The translations under genes and the position numbers were made by a program. Source: Epiperipatus broadwayi (lineage: Eukaryota > Onychophora > Udeonychophora > Euonychophora > Peripatidae). Taken from it: DNA of 64,000 nt. Of the stretch, positions 48,929 through 62,325 are shown piece after piece. Each line of letters starts with the position of its first letter. The first letter of the stretch is position 1. The DNA is taken from contig JAQFVV010000254.1 in NCBI GenBank assembly GCA_028023455.1, positions 746,001-810,000 of the forward strand, written 5' to 3'. The notes beneath the pieces are model-generated. The model did no database searches. It was not told where the DNA came from and saw nothing but the letters and a program-made list of their open reading frames with translations.

Positions 48929-50089
48929 TTTGCTTACACAATGTAGAGAATAATATTTTGCAGAATTCAAAATATACTTGTTATCTTAAATTAGTATTCA
49001 AATTTTAATGTGAAGATTAGAAAGAAAAAAACTTTTCATTTATTTGTCTTTGATATTTTATGCATACGTATTTTAATTTCCTTCCCAAATGAAATTTAAG
49101 AATTTTAAATTTTATTTTTTAGATGTAATGAATATGATTTTAAATATTTATAGAAATTATTTTGAATGATTATAAATTTTATTTGTAACGACAACAAAAA
49201 CTCAAAATGCAAAGTGAATTGTTGTTTTTTTTTTTTAAAAAAAAGTGACTTAAAAGTTTCTGCTATTTAAGTTAGTTTATCTAGTAAGTTTAAAAACCAA
49301 ATTTAAAATTAATTTATTTCATTTTTACTATGCCTATCCTATTAAATAACTTGTTTATTTGTTAGTAATCGTAAAGCAAATATAATTTTCTATAACTGAA
49401 ATGTTTAAATGAGATCTAAATTAGGCTATAATGTAATTAAAGTACATACCTATGTAGTACATTCTCTATTACGCATCTGAACAATGTAAAATTATTGAAG
49501 CAAAACCTAGTCAGATGAGAGAACTCTTAAGACTGTCTATTGTTACTCCAGAAACCAGATTGTGAATCACAGAGAACAACTTCATCAATATGATTGACAG
49601 CCTATAAACAAATGATTCAGAAGTCATTTTATAAAAGGGAAAATGCAAAATTTATGGGAGAAAAAAACTAATTTTAAAAACTCTCCAAGAGTCTCAACTT
49701 GTTGAAGGCAAAACAATAGTCTAAGGAACTTTTCAGGTCCCACAGTTATTATTTAGGGATCCAGTTTGTTGATGTTTAAATACATTAATATATATACAAT
49801 TGATTAACCATACTGTTCCTGATTGCTATATTACTGAATTAAACCTTTTATAAAAAAGTAGATTTAATTCACTGAGTCTTTATAATTGGGTTTTCTAAAA
49901 TATAATATTATAGGTTAATGACAAAACTTGTTTAACCTCAGGGACTGTCAATTAGTACTAATTAGTAATTTCTTGGCAACATCAAAGGTTAACATTTATC
50001 TCTGTTTTCATGGATATAATCTCATTCTATTCTTTATTATAAAACAATCCATTCAAAATATGGAATTCAAAATATATATAACTTTTTTA
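48929..50089. other. AT-rich, no gene seen
   Basis: No ORF, RNA gene or recognised repeat. Confidence 0.5.
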
Positions 50090-52612
50090 CCTTAATAGCA
50101 GAAACCAAATGCAGATAATTCAGGTTTATGGCCCACCAAATTTTTAAAATGATAAAGTGTAGAGGATTTTTATATGAATGTACAAAAAAGCTTTTGGTCA
50201 GACTAAACAGCATTTTTAAATTGTTGTGGGAGATTTTAATGCTACAATTGGTAAACAAATTAAAGATGAAAGTGTTGTAGATAATTTTGGTTGTGGTAAT
50301 AGAAATGAGAGAGGACATAGACTTGTGGAGTTTGCAGAAAAAGAAAAACTTTATATTATGAATTCTTTTTTTGAGAAAAATGTTAAAAGGAAATGGACAT
50401 GGAAGCATCCAAATGAATGTACAGCAGAATTTGATTATATTTTGACTAACAGAAAATACACATTTCAAGATTGTAATGTCCTTAATAAATTGAACACAGG
50501 AAGTGATCATCAATTACTGAGATGTAAAACTAGAGAGACAAAAATTATTAAAAAACAACAACAATATTTATAGTGGATATTCCAAATCTTCAGAACCATT
50601 CTAATGAATTTAAATTAGAACTTGCAAATCATCTTCAGATATTAGTAGATTTTGAACATGATTCAGATTTGAATGAAATTAATAGGAAAATAACTGATAC
50701 ACTTTTAAAAATTGCAACAAATAGCTGATGATAAAAAAAAGCAGTAATTGACAAATAAAATTTCTACAGAGACTAGAGAATTTATGAAAAAAATAAGAAA
50801 TATAAAGATATATAAAAATGATGCATTAAGAAGGATGAATATCTTAAATTTTGTAAAATTGTATAAAAAAGAATTGATAATGATATAAGACAGTATAATT
50901 GTGAATTAGCAACGAAATCTGTAGAAGAGAATAAAAATCTCAAGAGTGTAAAAAAAACATTTTGCTATTGATAGATAACTTGTATCTGTAATAAGAAACA
51001 AATGTGGAATTATTACTAAAAAGAGAGATGATATCATGAAATGGGTAGAAGAGTTCTATCATGAATTATAGTAATAAAGAGTAAGTACCTACTATATCTA
51101 TTATATCTTCTGAGTTGACCAGTATTTTAAATGAAGAAGTAAAACATGCAATTAAATTTATGAAGAAGGGAAAAGCTCCAGGTAATGATGGAATTATAAT
51201 CAATATATTAAAAAAAGCAAGTAAAGAAATAGAAATTTTTTTGGCAAAGATATATACCAATGTCTAAATGATAAAGATGTACCAGATGATTGGAAGAATG
51301 CAGTATTAATATTTAAAAAAGGTTATAAAATATTGAAAATTACATACCAATCAGTATTTTATCAGTTTTATACAAATATTTTACCAAGATAAGTACAACT
51401 CATCTACAGAGAACACTGAATTTCAGTCAGCCAAAAAACTAACAAGCTGGATTTAAAAGTGGTTTTAGTTTAATAAATCATATCCAAGTATTGAGAGAAG
51501 TTGTAGAAAGAACCAATGAATATGAGTATTCATTATGCTTTGGATTTGTAGATTGTGAAAAGGCATTTGATTGTATAAGCATTTCTTCAGTGATTAAAAC
51601 ATTAGGTCCTTAAGGTATAGGCTCAGGATAGTATCATATTCTGAAGAATATTTATAAAAATGTAACATCAACAATTTGATTACATAATGATACTAGGAAG
51701 ATTAGCTTTAAAAAGGGTGTAACATAGGGTGACTTCATATCTCTAAAACTTTTTACAGCAATGCTGCAAGAAGTATTTTGTGGATTAAAATGAGAAGCTA
51801 AAGGAGTAAAATTAAATGGAGATTATTTTAGTCATTTAGATTTTACAGATGATGTAATCCTTTTTGAAAATAATGTTTCAGAGTTTCAGGAAATGTTTCA
51901 GGAGTTATCAGATAAAAGTAAGAAAATAGGATGAAAGGTAAATGTTAAAACGACTAAAGTAATGTTCAATGGATTTTCTCAAAAGATGAAAATAAAGATT
52001 GATTATGATGTGTTAGAAGAAATTAACAACTAGATATTCCTTACACAGATTATTACTATAGATAAAACATAATTTATGAAATTAATCATAGAATTAAACT
52101 TGGTTGGAGTGTTTTTGATAGAATAACTTAATATTAAAAGGAAATATGTATATGTGTTTGAAAAGAAAGGTTTTTCATAAATGTGTTTTATCATTTCTTG
52201 CTTATGGATCTGAGATTTGGATACTTAATAGAAGAACAACACAGAGACTTCAGACCAATCAATGAAGTATGGAGAGATGCATTTTAGGGGTAACAAGAAG
52301 AGATGAAAAATGCAATATATGGGTAAGGGAACAAACAGATGTTACTGACATCATTGAAAGAATTAAAAGACAAGTGGAATTGGGCTGGACATATTTCTAG
52401 AAGAGATAATAACAAACAATTAAAATCTTAAACCAGATTTCAAGAGATTGTAAACGACCCAGAAAGAGACCGCATGTGAGATGATGGATGAAATAAAAAC
52501 GTGTGCAGGAGTGCTGTGGAGAGAAAAGGCTAGAGTTTAGAGAAGATGAATTGAACTTGTAGAGACCTTTATTCTGCAGTGGATTGATAATGGTTGGCAA
52601 TGAGGATAATAT
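50090..52612 (+). pseudogene. RTE-type LINE: endonuclease plus reverse transcriptase, dead, longest copy
   Basis: The AP-like endonuclease begins within the domain: QIIQVYGPP near 50110, VVGDFNATIGK at 50223, GCGNRNERGHRLVEFA at 50290, RKWTWKHPN at 50388, FDYILTNRKYTFQDC at 50430, TGSDHQLLRCK at 50500 (catalytic SDH intact). This part is one open 115-codon frame. The RT follows: MKKGKAPGNDGI at 51160, LCFGFVDCEKAFDCI at 51535 (motif A), a damaged motif B near 51715, DFTDDVILFENN at 51838 (FADD to FTDD, both Asp kept), KVMFNGFSQKMKIKI at 51957, then the C-terminal WIREQT and RPRKRP-type regions to 52612. Stops and frameshifts in the RT show it is inactive. It is the best local reference for the fragments at 9478, 16388 and 23270. 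Confidence 0.9.
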
Positions 52613-53984
52613 ATAACTTTTTAAAGTACATTTAATTAGAGGTAAAATATTTTCATTTAAATTTATAATGCCTTGAAGGTATTAAATAAAATTAGACACC
52701 ATTCAAATTGTTTAAAGTAACCAAATCATAATATATTATATTGGGCTGACAGATTTCTCAGGAGATAGAGGAAGTGCATCTTACTATGGTTGGACTATAG
52801 GTCTTTGGATAGGATGCAAATGATTATGCAATGAAATACATAATCTATGATTGTATCTATTTCCAATAGACTAGCTCTACATGTTTTTGTTAACTTAGAT
52901 ATAATTTGGGTCAGTTCATCCAATTCTCACCCCTTTCTGGCCATGTTATACTGCAGTATTTGAACTCGGGGAGTAATTGCTTTGACTCTCTTATCAGGGA
53001 AGGAGATCACACTAATAGCAGCTGTTGGACCTCTATATAGGTGATAATTGATTACCAAAACCCTATAAGCATACCCAAATACCATAAGATATAGAACAAA
53101 ATATGTATGTCCGGTATATGTATATATATTAAAGATTATAATAATTGACCTGATTATATCTATCTATTTCTTCTAAAATAGTAGGATAATATTGATAGGT
53201 ATAAGGATAACTAAGATAATAATGCTTGTGATGAATATATGAATAATGATGAGCTAGAGACCAGCTTAAAATAACAAATTATATTAACATTTATTGATTA
53301 ACAAAAATAAAATAACAAATACTAATTCATTCTGAAACATGTTATCTGTTATGTAAAGGATGAGCTTCTACCATATTGATATCTAATAACAATATTTATA
53401 AAATAAAATCCTTATCCACAACTCAATGGTAGAAATTCATGCACTTGACCAATTACTTACAAAGACAAACATATAATATTGATATATACAATATCCCAAT
53501 TCTAACCGACTAATTAAAACTATATACAAATACATAAAAAAATCCTTGTTATCCAGTTAGATCAATGGTTATAAATCTTTTTGGAAACTCCCCTTTTTAG
53601 TTATCAATATCTTTAACATTTATAAGAAGAGATAATAAATTCATGCCAAGATTGTTAAATCATCTACACAAAAGCAATATATAAAAACGGTTAATTAACA
53701 ATAAACAAACCAACATTAACTCTGTCATAATCTAGTATACTGCGTAATGTGAGATAATACTGAAAACTCTTACCTCTTATTTCACATAATGCTGCCAATG
53801 TCATTTGGGGTTGGGAAAGCAAGTTGATCTAGATTTTATTGAATACAAATACAGATTTTAAAAAAATTATTTAGTTAAATCAAATATTTTCCCATTTTTA
53901 CTCTCATAATGAACTTTCCCAAAAATGTTGACATATTTTCTTCCAAGTATGGAAATGAAAATATATAGAAAAATTTATAATATA
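52613..53984. other. No gene; possible SINE remnant at 52930-53040
   Basis: The minus strand at about 52970 reads CCCCGAGTTCAAATACTG, loosely B-box-like. The remainder is AT-rich without recognised features. Confidence 0.35.
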
Positions 53985-54243
<259 letters not shown>

Positions 54244-57200
54244 TCACAATTCTTATCCCATTATGCTAATTAAAGTTTGATGAGTCTGCTGGAAATTATT
54301 TATTTGTGAGGTAAGTTTCTTTGGATGAAGATGAAATACTGCTCCCTCAAAGAGTGGCAATCTCTTGTTTGGATTAAAAGACAGCAATCTTCCCCAGTTG
54401 TTTTCTCTTGAATTTTAGTCGGCATTTTATCCAAGACAAGGAGTGTCCTTCAGGTTTCCCATAAATGGTAGATCAAATCTTTATGCTTTCATGGCTTTAT
54501 TGATGGCATTATATTCCCTATGGTATGAACTTTTTAGCAATAATATTGTATAATAATATTGGTTTATTCGATTTTAATCAGGTATTTAGTGGGGATATAT
54601 CTATATAGTAAAACAATTATTTATTTTGTCTTACTTCTTTTACGTGAATCAAACTAAAGTTTCTTAATCACCAAATAATAAAATCTTTTCTTTTAAAGTA
54701 CATCTTCCAATTAATTTACTTACTTTGAAAGTTTGGCTTCTGATAATTCTTAATATTATTTTTAAAAGATTTAAATTCGAATATGTATGTCCATCTTTGC
54801 ATTCGAATTTTTCACGCAGAAGAAAATTACCTTTTGTTTTACAAATGCATTATCTTAGAAGGCAAAAGACAATATAACAATTCATACTACTTTTATATCC
54901 ACATAGTTTTTTTTTTTTTTAATATATTGAATCTTGTCATTTTCTATTCTTAAGCAGACATGATATATATATATATTGTAACAGTAGCCAGGTTCAAACT
55001 CTGTTACAAGGGAGTCACATAATATTCCCCAACTGCCTAGAGAAGCGTGAGGCCCATAAATTGGCCTCAGTGTGCGAGTATGTATATAAAGAATCAATAT
55101 ATATATATATATATATGTTGAAGAGAGAGATAAAGTTCGAAAGTTTTTTTTTATTCAAAAAAAAGGAGAGAGAAAGATGTATATAGTTATAGTGGTTTGT
55201 TTTAGAATACATTCAGAAAAATGTGTGTTATATGTGATAGTTCTGGGAGCGTTGAAGGAGAAGGGATTGAAAATATGCACTTTTAATCACTTAAGTTTTT
55301 CCAAAGGAAAAAAAAAATTATCATTTTCCTACATTGCGGACACCGGGGTTCTGTGATAAAATCCTGCAAAAAACTATACCAACTAGAGCAAAGGACCTCT
55401 GGATGAATACCAATAGAATGGCTCCCCAGGAAAGTCATGGGAATTAGAAACAACATGGGCTCCAAATTACAAGCAATTAAAAAGTATGGACTTTCTTTTT
55501 AAAACTGTAAGAACTCTATATAACTAATGAACTTTAACTATAAAACTTTTCCAGTATTTAAATATAAATATAAATTCCTATCTGACCAAACTAAATCATT
55601 TATTAATAATTATTTTTATTATATGTATTTTTAAATCATTTCCATTAATTTTTTTTTTTTTTTGTCTTTTGATTTTTTTTATTAAGCTAAAAACTTGAAA
55701 TCATGTTACATTTAAGTTGGGTGAGGATGGCTGCATAGATCGTAAAGGGAGGATTAATCTTAGGTTATTTGTTTATACGCTACACTTGGGCAAAATAGTC
55801 TCATTTCTTACTGACCATCAGAAGCAGACGGTATTCCCTACTCCTTGAATCATCCCTTTAGCCTATGGAATGGGATGGTAAGTTGGCAAAAAGGACCGCA
55901 ATCTCTTCCTGTGGAGTTTTTTTTTATTGTTTTCACCAGACATGAAGTATTCCTGTACTGAATGAGAGGCATTTCTTTTAGATAACCGCGCTGTTCAGAT
56001 GTATATTTCAGACAGTACGGTATTGTGTTGTCGTATTCATGTTGCATTGAATACATCGATATATCAGATAGATTGGCATTGGTTTGACTGCGAACTTTTA
56101 GCCTGGGGTTAAATAAGGGATATAGAATATTTTCTTTTTCGAGTGCAATCTATGTAGTCTATTTATACTCAATACCCTAATAAAATATTAATTAATCCAT
56201 CTGTGTGAACCTCTAAAATAAAAGTTAAAATATAAATTAAAATAAATTCTAAAGTAAAAGTTATACTAAAATAAATAATTCTGAATTTTATATATGTGCA
56301 AAATAAATGTTTGTGTATTGTTAATCTAGCAGTGGCTTATTCTTATTTTTTATTATCTCTCTTTAAAATAAAATATATACTATCTCTGCTGCTCTATGAG
56401 CTAGTGACTGGGGCATTTCGGTCGTATTTATAAAATAAAAATTGGATCTTAACAATAAGTATCTGCCTACTATATAAATTTTCCAGGTTCAAATGGCCTG
56501 GTGGCGCCCTTGTATGCCAAATACGGTAAGACTCAAATACACCCTGACCATTATAATATAGTAGTTGGGATTAAAATAATCATTTGTAAAAAAATTAAAT
56601 TTTGTTTCCACAGTTGTTTGATATGTGACTAGATTTAAATTAGGTCATTGTTTTGTGAGATTTATGTACAAATTTTCGATATAGTTCTTCTTAGTTAGTG
56701 ACATACAACACATTTTGGCTTTAGTATTAGTATACATATATGTTTGATTGATTTTTTTTTTGTTTTAAAATATATTTATTAAACGTAGTAACATAGTAAT
56801 ATACAGTTAAACTTTATAAAAATTTACATAGTATTCAGAATGAAACTTGAAAAAGTCAATGTTTTCATCTTTTTAAAATAAAAAGATGTTTATTGTATAT
56901 GTATGTGTTAGAAAAGAAAATACTAATATTGATGAATTACTTGGCAATTTATTGGTTGGCAAATATTTTACATGGCCCCAATTAGCAGGGTGTCCTAAAC
57001 ATTGAATGGTGTGTCAGAGTGTAAATCATCCTTACAACATGTTTATGGAGATGTGTCTTTTTACAATATTACATATCAAACTAGTTATGCCATTGATCTG
57101 AAGCCTCTAAAATTGGAAAATATTAAAATATATACTTGAACTATTAAAATAAATATATGAAGAATAAATAGTAATGCTATTGTTAGAGATAAAAAAATGA

Positions 57201-57523
57201 AAAGGTTGGATTATTAAAAGGTCTCTGTGAGGCAAAGTGGATGAGCTCTGCAGAAAAGAGTAATGAAAGTGGAAAAAATTCATATACATGAAATGAAAGC
57301 AAATATTATCGTGTAGGTACTGTTTTAAATCTAAGTAAAAAAAGTATGCTCTATAAAGAGCACTCCAAAATTAAAAGCATTTCCAATAGGTCTCCTTTCT
57401 TATTTAGATATATTTGAAAACCAGTGATTGCTGTAAAGACAAGGTAGAAAATATATTTGAAATATTGAAAAGGGAATTTAAAACAAAAATCATGTAATGA
57501 TAATTAAAAAACACATATGACTT
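54244..57523. other. Mixed single-copy-looking sequence, no gene supported
   Basis: Includes CCAGGTTCAAACTCTGTTAC and a GAGGCCCATAAATTGGCCTC hairpin (54990-55070), possibly a SINE. Also GC-richer stretches at 55330-55460, 55720-56110 and 56480-56530 without recognised coding motifs, and (TA)n at 55100. The minus frame 55850-56056 (MYSMQHEYDNTIPYC...) is unrecognised. Confidence 0.4.
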
Positions 57524-57524
57524 T

Positions 57525-57608
57525 ATTGCTAAGGAGTTCATAAATAGTTTGAGCACCAGACCTATGGGTACATCTCAAATCGAATGCTCTATCAACTGTA
57601 CAGAGTGT
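57525..57608 (-). repeat. tRNA-derived SINE, head interrupted by family B
   Basis: The minus strand reads ACAGTTGATAGAGCATTCG and TTTGAGATGTACCC, the D-arm to anticodon region of a tRNA, then GGTCTGGTGCTCAAAC and CTTAGCAATAAA. The family B copy at 57609 is inserted at its 5' edge. Confidence 0.6.
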
Positions 57609-57879
57609 CACATGATCACCATTTCATATGCATGCTCATAACTTATTAAATCAGGCAAAACTCTCCATACAATAGTGCCACTCACTGCAAGCAAGAGTTA
57701 TCAATGGATGCCAGAAAATCCAAGGCTTCTCACTGATGAAAGTCACAAGCTAAAAACTAGTCTCAAGATATTGGATGAGTGGGCACTAGATAGGGCTTTT
57801 ATGCACAAGCCTTCTGGCATCCATTGATTTTTCTGGGTTGCACTGGTGGCTACTATATGGAGAGTTTTGCCTGTTTTAA
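57609..57879. mobile_element. Hammerhead retrozyme family B, 271-bp composite insertion
   Basis: Flanked by a perfect 12-bp TSD, TGTACAGAGTGT, at 57597-57608 and 57880-57891. The left part (57609-57714) is minus-oriented and begins CACATGATCACCATTTC. The right part (57715-57879) is plus-oriented, holds a degenerate HHR and ends GAGAGTTTTGCCTGTTTTAA. Confidence 0.9.
57718..57776 (+). ncRNA. Hammerhead motif, family B, degenerate
   Basis: CUGAUGA (57733-57739) and distal AUCCAA/UUGGAU are intact. GAAA is AAAA and the proximal stem I 3' strand is UCAAGA, which no longer pairs. Probably inactive. Confidence 0.75.
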
Positions 57880-58032
57880 TGTACAGAGTGTAATGATAAT
57901 GGGAAGTTAAAACTGTAGTAGGACAGAAATGATAAAAAATGGGTATAGATTATGGATTGTGTTTAAGAAATATTAGAGGTGGAATATTTACATGTTTCTG
58001 TAGTAAAAAATGTTATGATTGTAATGAAAAGT

Positions 58033-58155
58033 TATGGTTTTATTGCTTGAAAGTCCATAAGAACTTCAAATAATGGAAGTTCCAGCATTTTAATCCTAGG
58101 ATCTCAATTTGAAATTGTGATACTTTGCCCATTGTGCTAAATCATACAATGTAAC
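58033..58155 (-). repeat. tRNA-derived SINE
   Basis: The minus strand reads TTTAGCACAATGGGCAAAG (near an A box), CTTATGGACTTTCAAGCAAT and AAAACC. Same tail as the element at 10383. Confidence 0.55.
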
Positions 58156-58384
58156 ATAAGTTATAAATAGTACAAAAAAGGATCTACACTCAAAAGATAA
58201 TACAGTGCATTTCAGTTTGCCCAAAATTGAGATTCCTAAAATATATTGAAACTAACTTAGAATCAAATCTATAGGTTTGCAAAAAATGACTTTGGATTAA
58301 AAGTGTAGTTTGATTAATTTCAGGTTAAAAGTCTGAATATTCTAAAGGATGGGTTTTAGTTGCAATTGTTTCAATTTTGAATTG

Positions 58385-58430
58385 TTTTCCTTGCTGATGA
58401 AAGGAAAAGCCAGAAACTGGTCTGAAGTTA
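58385..58430 (+). ncRNA. Hammerhead-like motif, family C (weak)
   Basis: CUGAUGA (58394-58400), a short GG/CC stem II, GAAA (58413-58416), CUGGUC with a possible A-U/C-G stem III and cleavage C, then UGAAG. Proximal stem I (CCUUG/UGAAG) pairs poorly. The order and spacing fit type I, but stems I and II are weak. Confidence 0.4.
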
Positions 58431-58746
58431 TGGGCATTATATCTCTATACCCTCCTGTATTCGATGAGTATTCAGTCTTACAATAGATGGTTGTATACCA
58501 GAATGAAAAGACTCTTTAGAAGCATCATCATTTTCAACCATTATCAGTCCACTGCATGGTGAAGGTCTTTTCAAGTTCAGATATATAGAAAAGAGTACCT
58601 AGAAAAAGAATGTAAGAAAAAATATTAAAAAAGAAAAAATACAATAGAATAAATTAATTTGAATACTAAAAACAGAATTGCTTAGGTAATTGAAGATACC
58701 AATGATAAAATATTCCTAAAGGAATATATATACTGAAAAGATGGGA

Positions 58747-58990
58747 TATATAATGAGCATGCCAATATCTTTTTACAAGCTTTTCAGAATATCCTTATCT
58801 CCAGACTGGTTTTATGCTTTGAGCATTCCTCAGTGAGGTGTCAGGATATTCAAGCATTAGATGTAAAATACCAGGTCAAGCCCAGCATTTTATCTAATAG
58901 TTAAGAGCTATTGGCAAGGCCATTATATAACATTTGTAATACAAGCTTATTAAATTAAATCATGTGATATATGACTTCATTTCCTTGCAA
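58747..58990 (-). mobile_element. Hammerhead retrozyme family D, 244-bp insertion
   Basis: A perfect 13-bp TSD, TGAAAAGATGGGA, at 58734-58746 and 58991-59003. One HHR unit on the minus strand. Near one end it carries AATCATGTGAT, also found near the ends of family B. Non-coding. Confidence 0.85.
58787..58851 (-). ncRNA. Hammerhead ribozyme motif, family D (one core change)
   Basis: Distal stem I GAAUAUCC/GGAUAUUC is perfect over 8 bp. Proximal CCUCA/UGGAG has one mismatch and one wobble. CUGAGGA fits CUGANGA. Stem II AUGC-UCAAA-GCAU is perfect. GAAA is changed to AAAA, then CCAGU, C17. The G12 change should inactivate it. Confidence 0.75.
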
Positions 58991-59089
58991 TGAAAAGATG
59001 GGAATACCATCAGGATTTATATAATAAAAATAGTAACCTTTTATCTGTGATAGTATGGAAAAACATCATGAGACAAAGTTGAATTACAT

Positions 59090-59600
59090 TGTGCAACAAA
59101 ATTGTAAAAACATTACATGAAATGAAAAATGATAAAACAAAGAGTTGATGAGTTTTTCATTGAGTTATTGAAAATTGTAAAAAAAAATATTTAAGAGATT
59201 TACCAGATAATTGGAATGTAATCAGTGACTCAAAAAATATTGGTTAATAGATTTGTCTCAACAATTCTGGTTTCACTAAAGAAAAAAATGTAATATATTG
59301 TAATGTATATATTTTTAAACAGTCAGTTTAATCTCAAATATGGCTAAAGTGTTGTTACTAATATTGAATAGATATATTTCTATATAAAGTACAGGTGTGA
59401 AAAATGAGAAGAGATGCAAATAAAATAGTGACTACCATAGTTAAGAGGAAAATATTAATATATGTTTTGTTAACTTAAAAAATACATTTACAGGGTAATT
59501 AGATTATTTTATCGATATAATAGAAAAGAATGATATGGTTTGGGGGAAAATATATTTATTGGAGAAATTTGTATGTGAATTTGAAAATGAATTTAGTTCT
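59090..59600 (+). pseudogene. Possible LINE RT remnant
   Basis: KIVKTLHEMKNDKTK near 59100 and LPDNWNVISDS near 59195 resemble the segment before RT motif A. Further translation is disrupted. Only these weak matches support it. Confidence 0.35.
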
Positions 59601-60058
59601 GGGGAAACCATTTCCATATACATTATCATAATAAATCACAAGCCAGATTCCCAAAAAATTGTTTTCTAATAAAATTGTAAATAATATTTAATTTTGATAT
59701 TAATTTCAATCTATTGGCTGTATAAATATGACTGATCAATAGATTGATATAAAAATTGAGTGTTATTTGCAAGTCTAGTAGAAAATGATTCTGTGAGAAT
59801 GTGACTTGGTTGCTCCATGAATAAGTTTATATTCTCAGAAGTGCATAATTTAATATCCATAATTTATTTACAATTCTTATGAAAATTATTAGAATCAGAA
59901 GATATTTAAACTGGTAGATATGCTTTTTATGGCAGACTTTTAGAAAAATAGATATAAGACAGTAAGATTTCCACACCTATTTTTAAAATATATATTAAAT
60001 GAATTAATCGAGGTAAAATGTTAATTTTACTAAAAAAATAGAGCACTTTTTGCTGATA

Positions 60059-60296
60059 ATGATGGTGACTGCCATTAAATATTTTGCCAGATTGACTGAG
60101 CTTGTATGAACCTTGGAATGAAAAATGATGACGATTGCAGTTAAATGTTATACGGGATTGGCTGAGCTCATGATGATTGCAATAAATGTTATATGGGAAT
60201 GATTGAGATCATATGAATCTTGGAATGAAACATGATGATGATTGCAGTTAAATGTTATACAGGATTGGCTAAGCTTGTATGAACCTTGTAATGAAA
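60059..60296 (+). repeat. Tandem repeat, about 65-bp unit
   Basis: Four imperfect units, each with GATGATTGCAGTTAAATG, ATTGGCTGAGCTTGTATGA and CCTTGGAATGAAA. The second is shortened to about 43 bp. Confidence 0.8.
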
Positions 60297-61139
60297 ATAA
60301 ATGCTAATAAAATTAAAACAATAAAAAGAAAGAATTGGAAATATGCAATCGACAGGAAGTTATAGAGCAGATTAGTATTTTAAATATTTAGCAAATTGGA
60401 TTATAAATGATGCAATAAACAAATTAATGTGAAAATTGTGATTGCAATAAAACCTTTTAATATGGATAGACATTATTATGTAAAACATTGTAATGAAATC
60501 TTAAAAGAGGCATGTTAAATAACATATTTATTAAAGGAACATGGACAATGAGAAAAATCTTTAAAAATATATTTTAGTTTTAAAGTAGTAAATTCAGAGG
60601 AGAATGGAGATGATGGACAAGTTGGAAAAATAAATAAAAAAAACATTAGGAATGTATGTAATATTTACCGTAGCTGTAACCTTGAGAATATGTGTGTAAA
60701 ATGCGATAGTAGGGACATCTATGTGGAAAATATTATTGAGTGAAATTATAAAGAATTGGTTTGCAAGTATATTTAGAAGTAGAGGAATTATTAAAGATTT
60801 GTTGGAAGGGAAAGTAAAAGATGCAGCAAAAAGATTAAAGAAAAAAGTGTCTTAATAAATATTTGAGAATTTGAACAAAAGTTTTAAACGCTTGGAAAAT
60901 CTGGTTTGAATTAATACCAACTATTTAACAAATTACTGATAATAATGATAATATTTTTCTTTAGATAATTTAATAACCATATTTTGCTTTGATGATGTTA
61001 TGGTATATAAATTTGCATCACTTTTATAATTTTCTTTATTTTATAACCCATATTAATTTAAAACATTCATTGAAGACTTATAAGGAACACTTTTTATCTG
61101 AATAAAACACTTAATCAGGAAAAAGTATAGATTATAATA
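60297..61139. other. AT-rich, no gene supported
   Basis: A Cys-containing translation near 60660-60740 (CNLENMCVKC) could be a LINE C-terminal knuckle, but the context is too decayed to call. Confidence 0.35.
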
Positions 61140-61440
61140 AATAATAAAAAAATCATATACAAGAGCTATATAAATAACATTAAAAGCCTTTTTAACCACA
61201 TGGTTTTATGGTCTTTTCAAATGTTAATCATCTATTTTAATGTTAACTAATAATTGCATATATAACACCCTCTAGTGTTCCATAATGGAAGTAAAACAAT
61301 AAAAAAAAAACCATCAGTAAAATAGAATAAAACTTTCATATAGAGATCCAATATAACTTCAAAGAATTGACTATATAATATAACATTATACAGAATAAAT
61401 TATACATACACTATACTACTTGATATATACTACCTTATAT
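61140..61440. repeat. Repeat G, uninterrupted copy
   Basis: Same motif order as 16140-16384, and continuous across the point where the RTE is inserted there (CATATAGAGATCCAATATAA). Confidence 0.7.
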
Positions 61441-62182
61441 AATTTCCCATTCACTTTTAATTGACCAGTTGTTAACTAAATTTATTGAAGGTTTGTAAAT
61501 ATTCGTACAATTATTTAAGTTATGTTTAATGTAAAAGGTTTCATACATTGGTCTTATTTTTGAATGTTTAATGTAATTTTAATGTTTAATATTTTTGTAG
61601 CATTTATTTTATATCCATATATTTATGTAATGAATGTATAAAGCATTATCATCTTGTCTATTAATTGCATTGTTATAGTCTTTCTAGTGTCTTGATTGCC
61701 TCATAGATTCTGACTTGTTTCAATATTGCTTAGCAATTCTTCACTTGGAACTATCAATTTTACTCTTCCAAGGCATTTTCTACCATTCTGAATATTTAAT
61801 AATGTGTTTTATTGTTTTTATGTTCTAAGACTTTCCACTTTACTTCAAGTGATTGAAGCATGGTTTTTCAATCATTTTCAATGTATACATTTCATATAAA
61901 ATCCTTGATAAATAAATTTCTTGTTTCTATCAAAATATTTTTGACATCATAATTATATGCACATACATATTAATTAAACGATTTTTATAGAATTATATAT
62001 GGTGAATTTCAGTGATTAAATATTTGTTTCTTATTAGAATATTAGAGATGATGTGCCTCTAAGCTTACATAAATATTGTTTATGTTAATAAATAATGGCT
62101 ATTGTATTGTATTATATTTTTAAAGAGTTGAAACATTCCTCTAAGTCATAGTAAATAGAGATGTATGTGCATATATATATAT
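61441..62182. other. AT-rich, no gene seen
   Basis: Ends in an (AT)n run (62169-62182) that borders the family A array. Confidence 0.5.
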
Positions 62183-62325
62183 ATGATAAACAAAAATGCA
62201 AGTTAAAAAACTTGCTAACGCTTGTATTTATGTCCACAGATGGCGTCCTACCAAAAACACCTATCAAGCGTATATTTCGTTTACGTAAACGTCAGAGTAG
62301 TTAGTATTCACTATCTCTAACTATA

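Noticed and set aside
50067-50513. 148-codon minus-strand frame
   Set aside because: It is the antisense shadow of the RTE endonuclease frame at 50226-50573.
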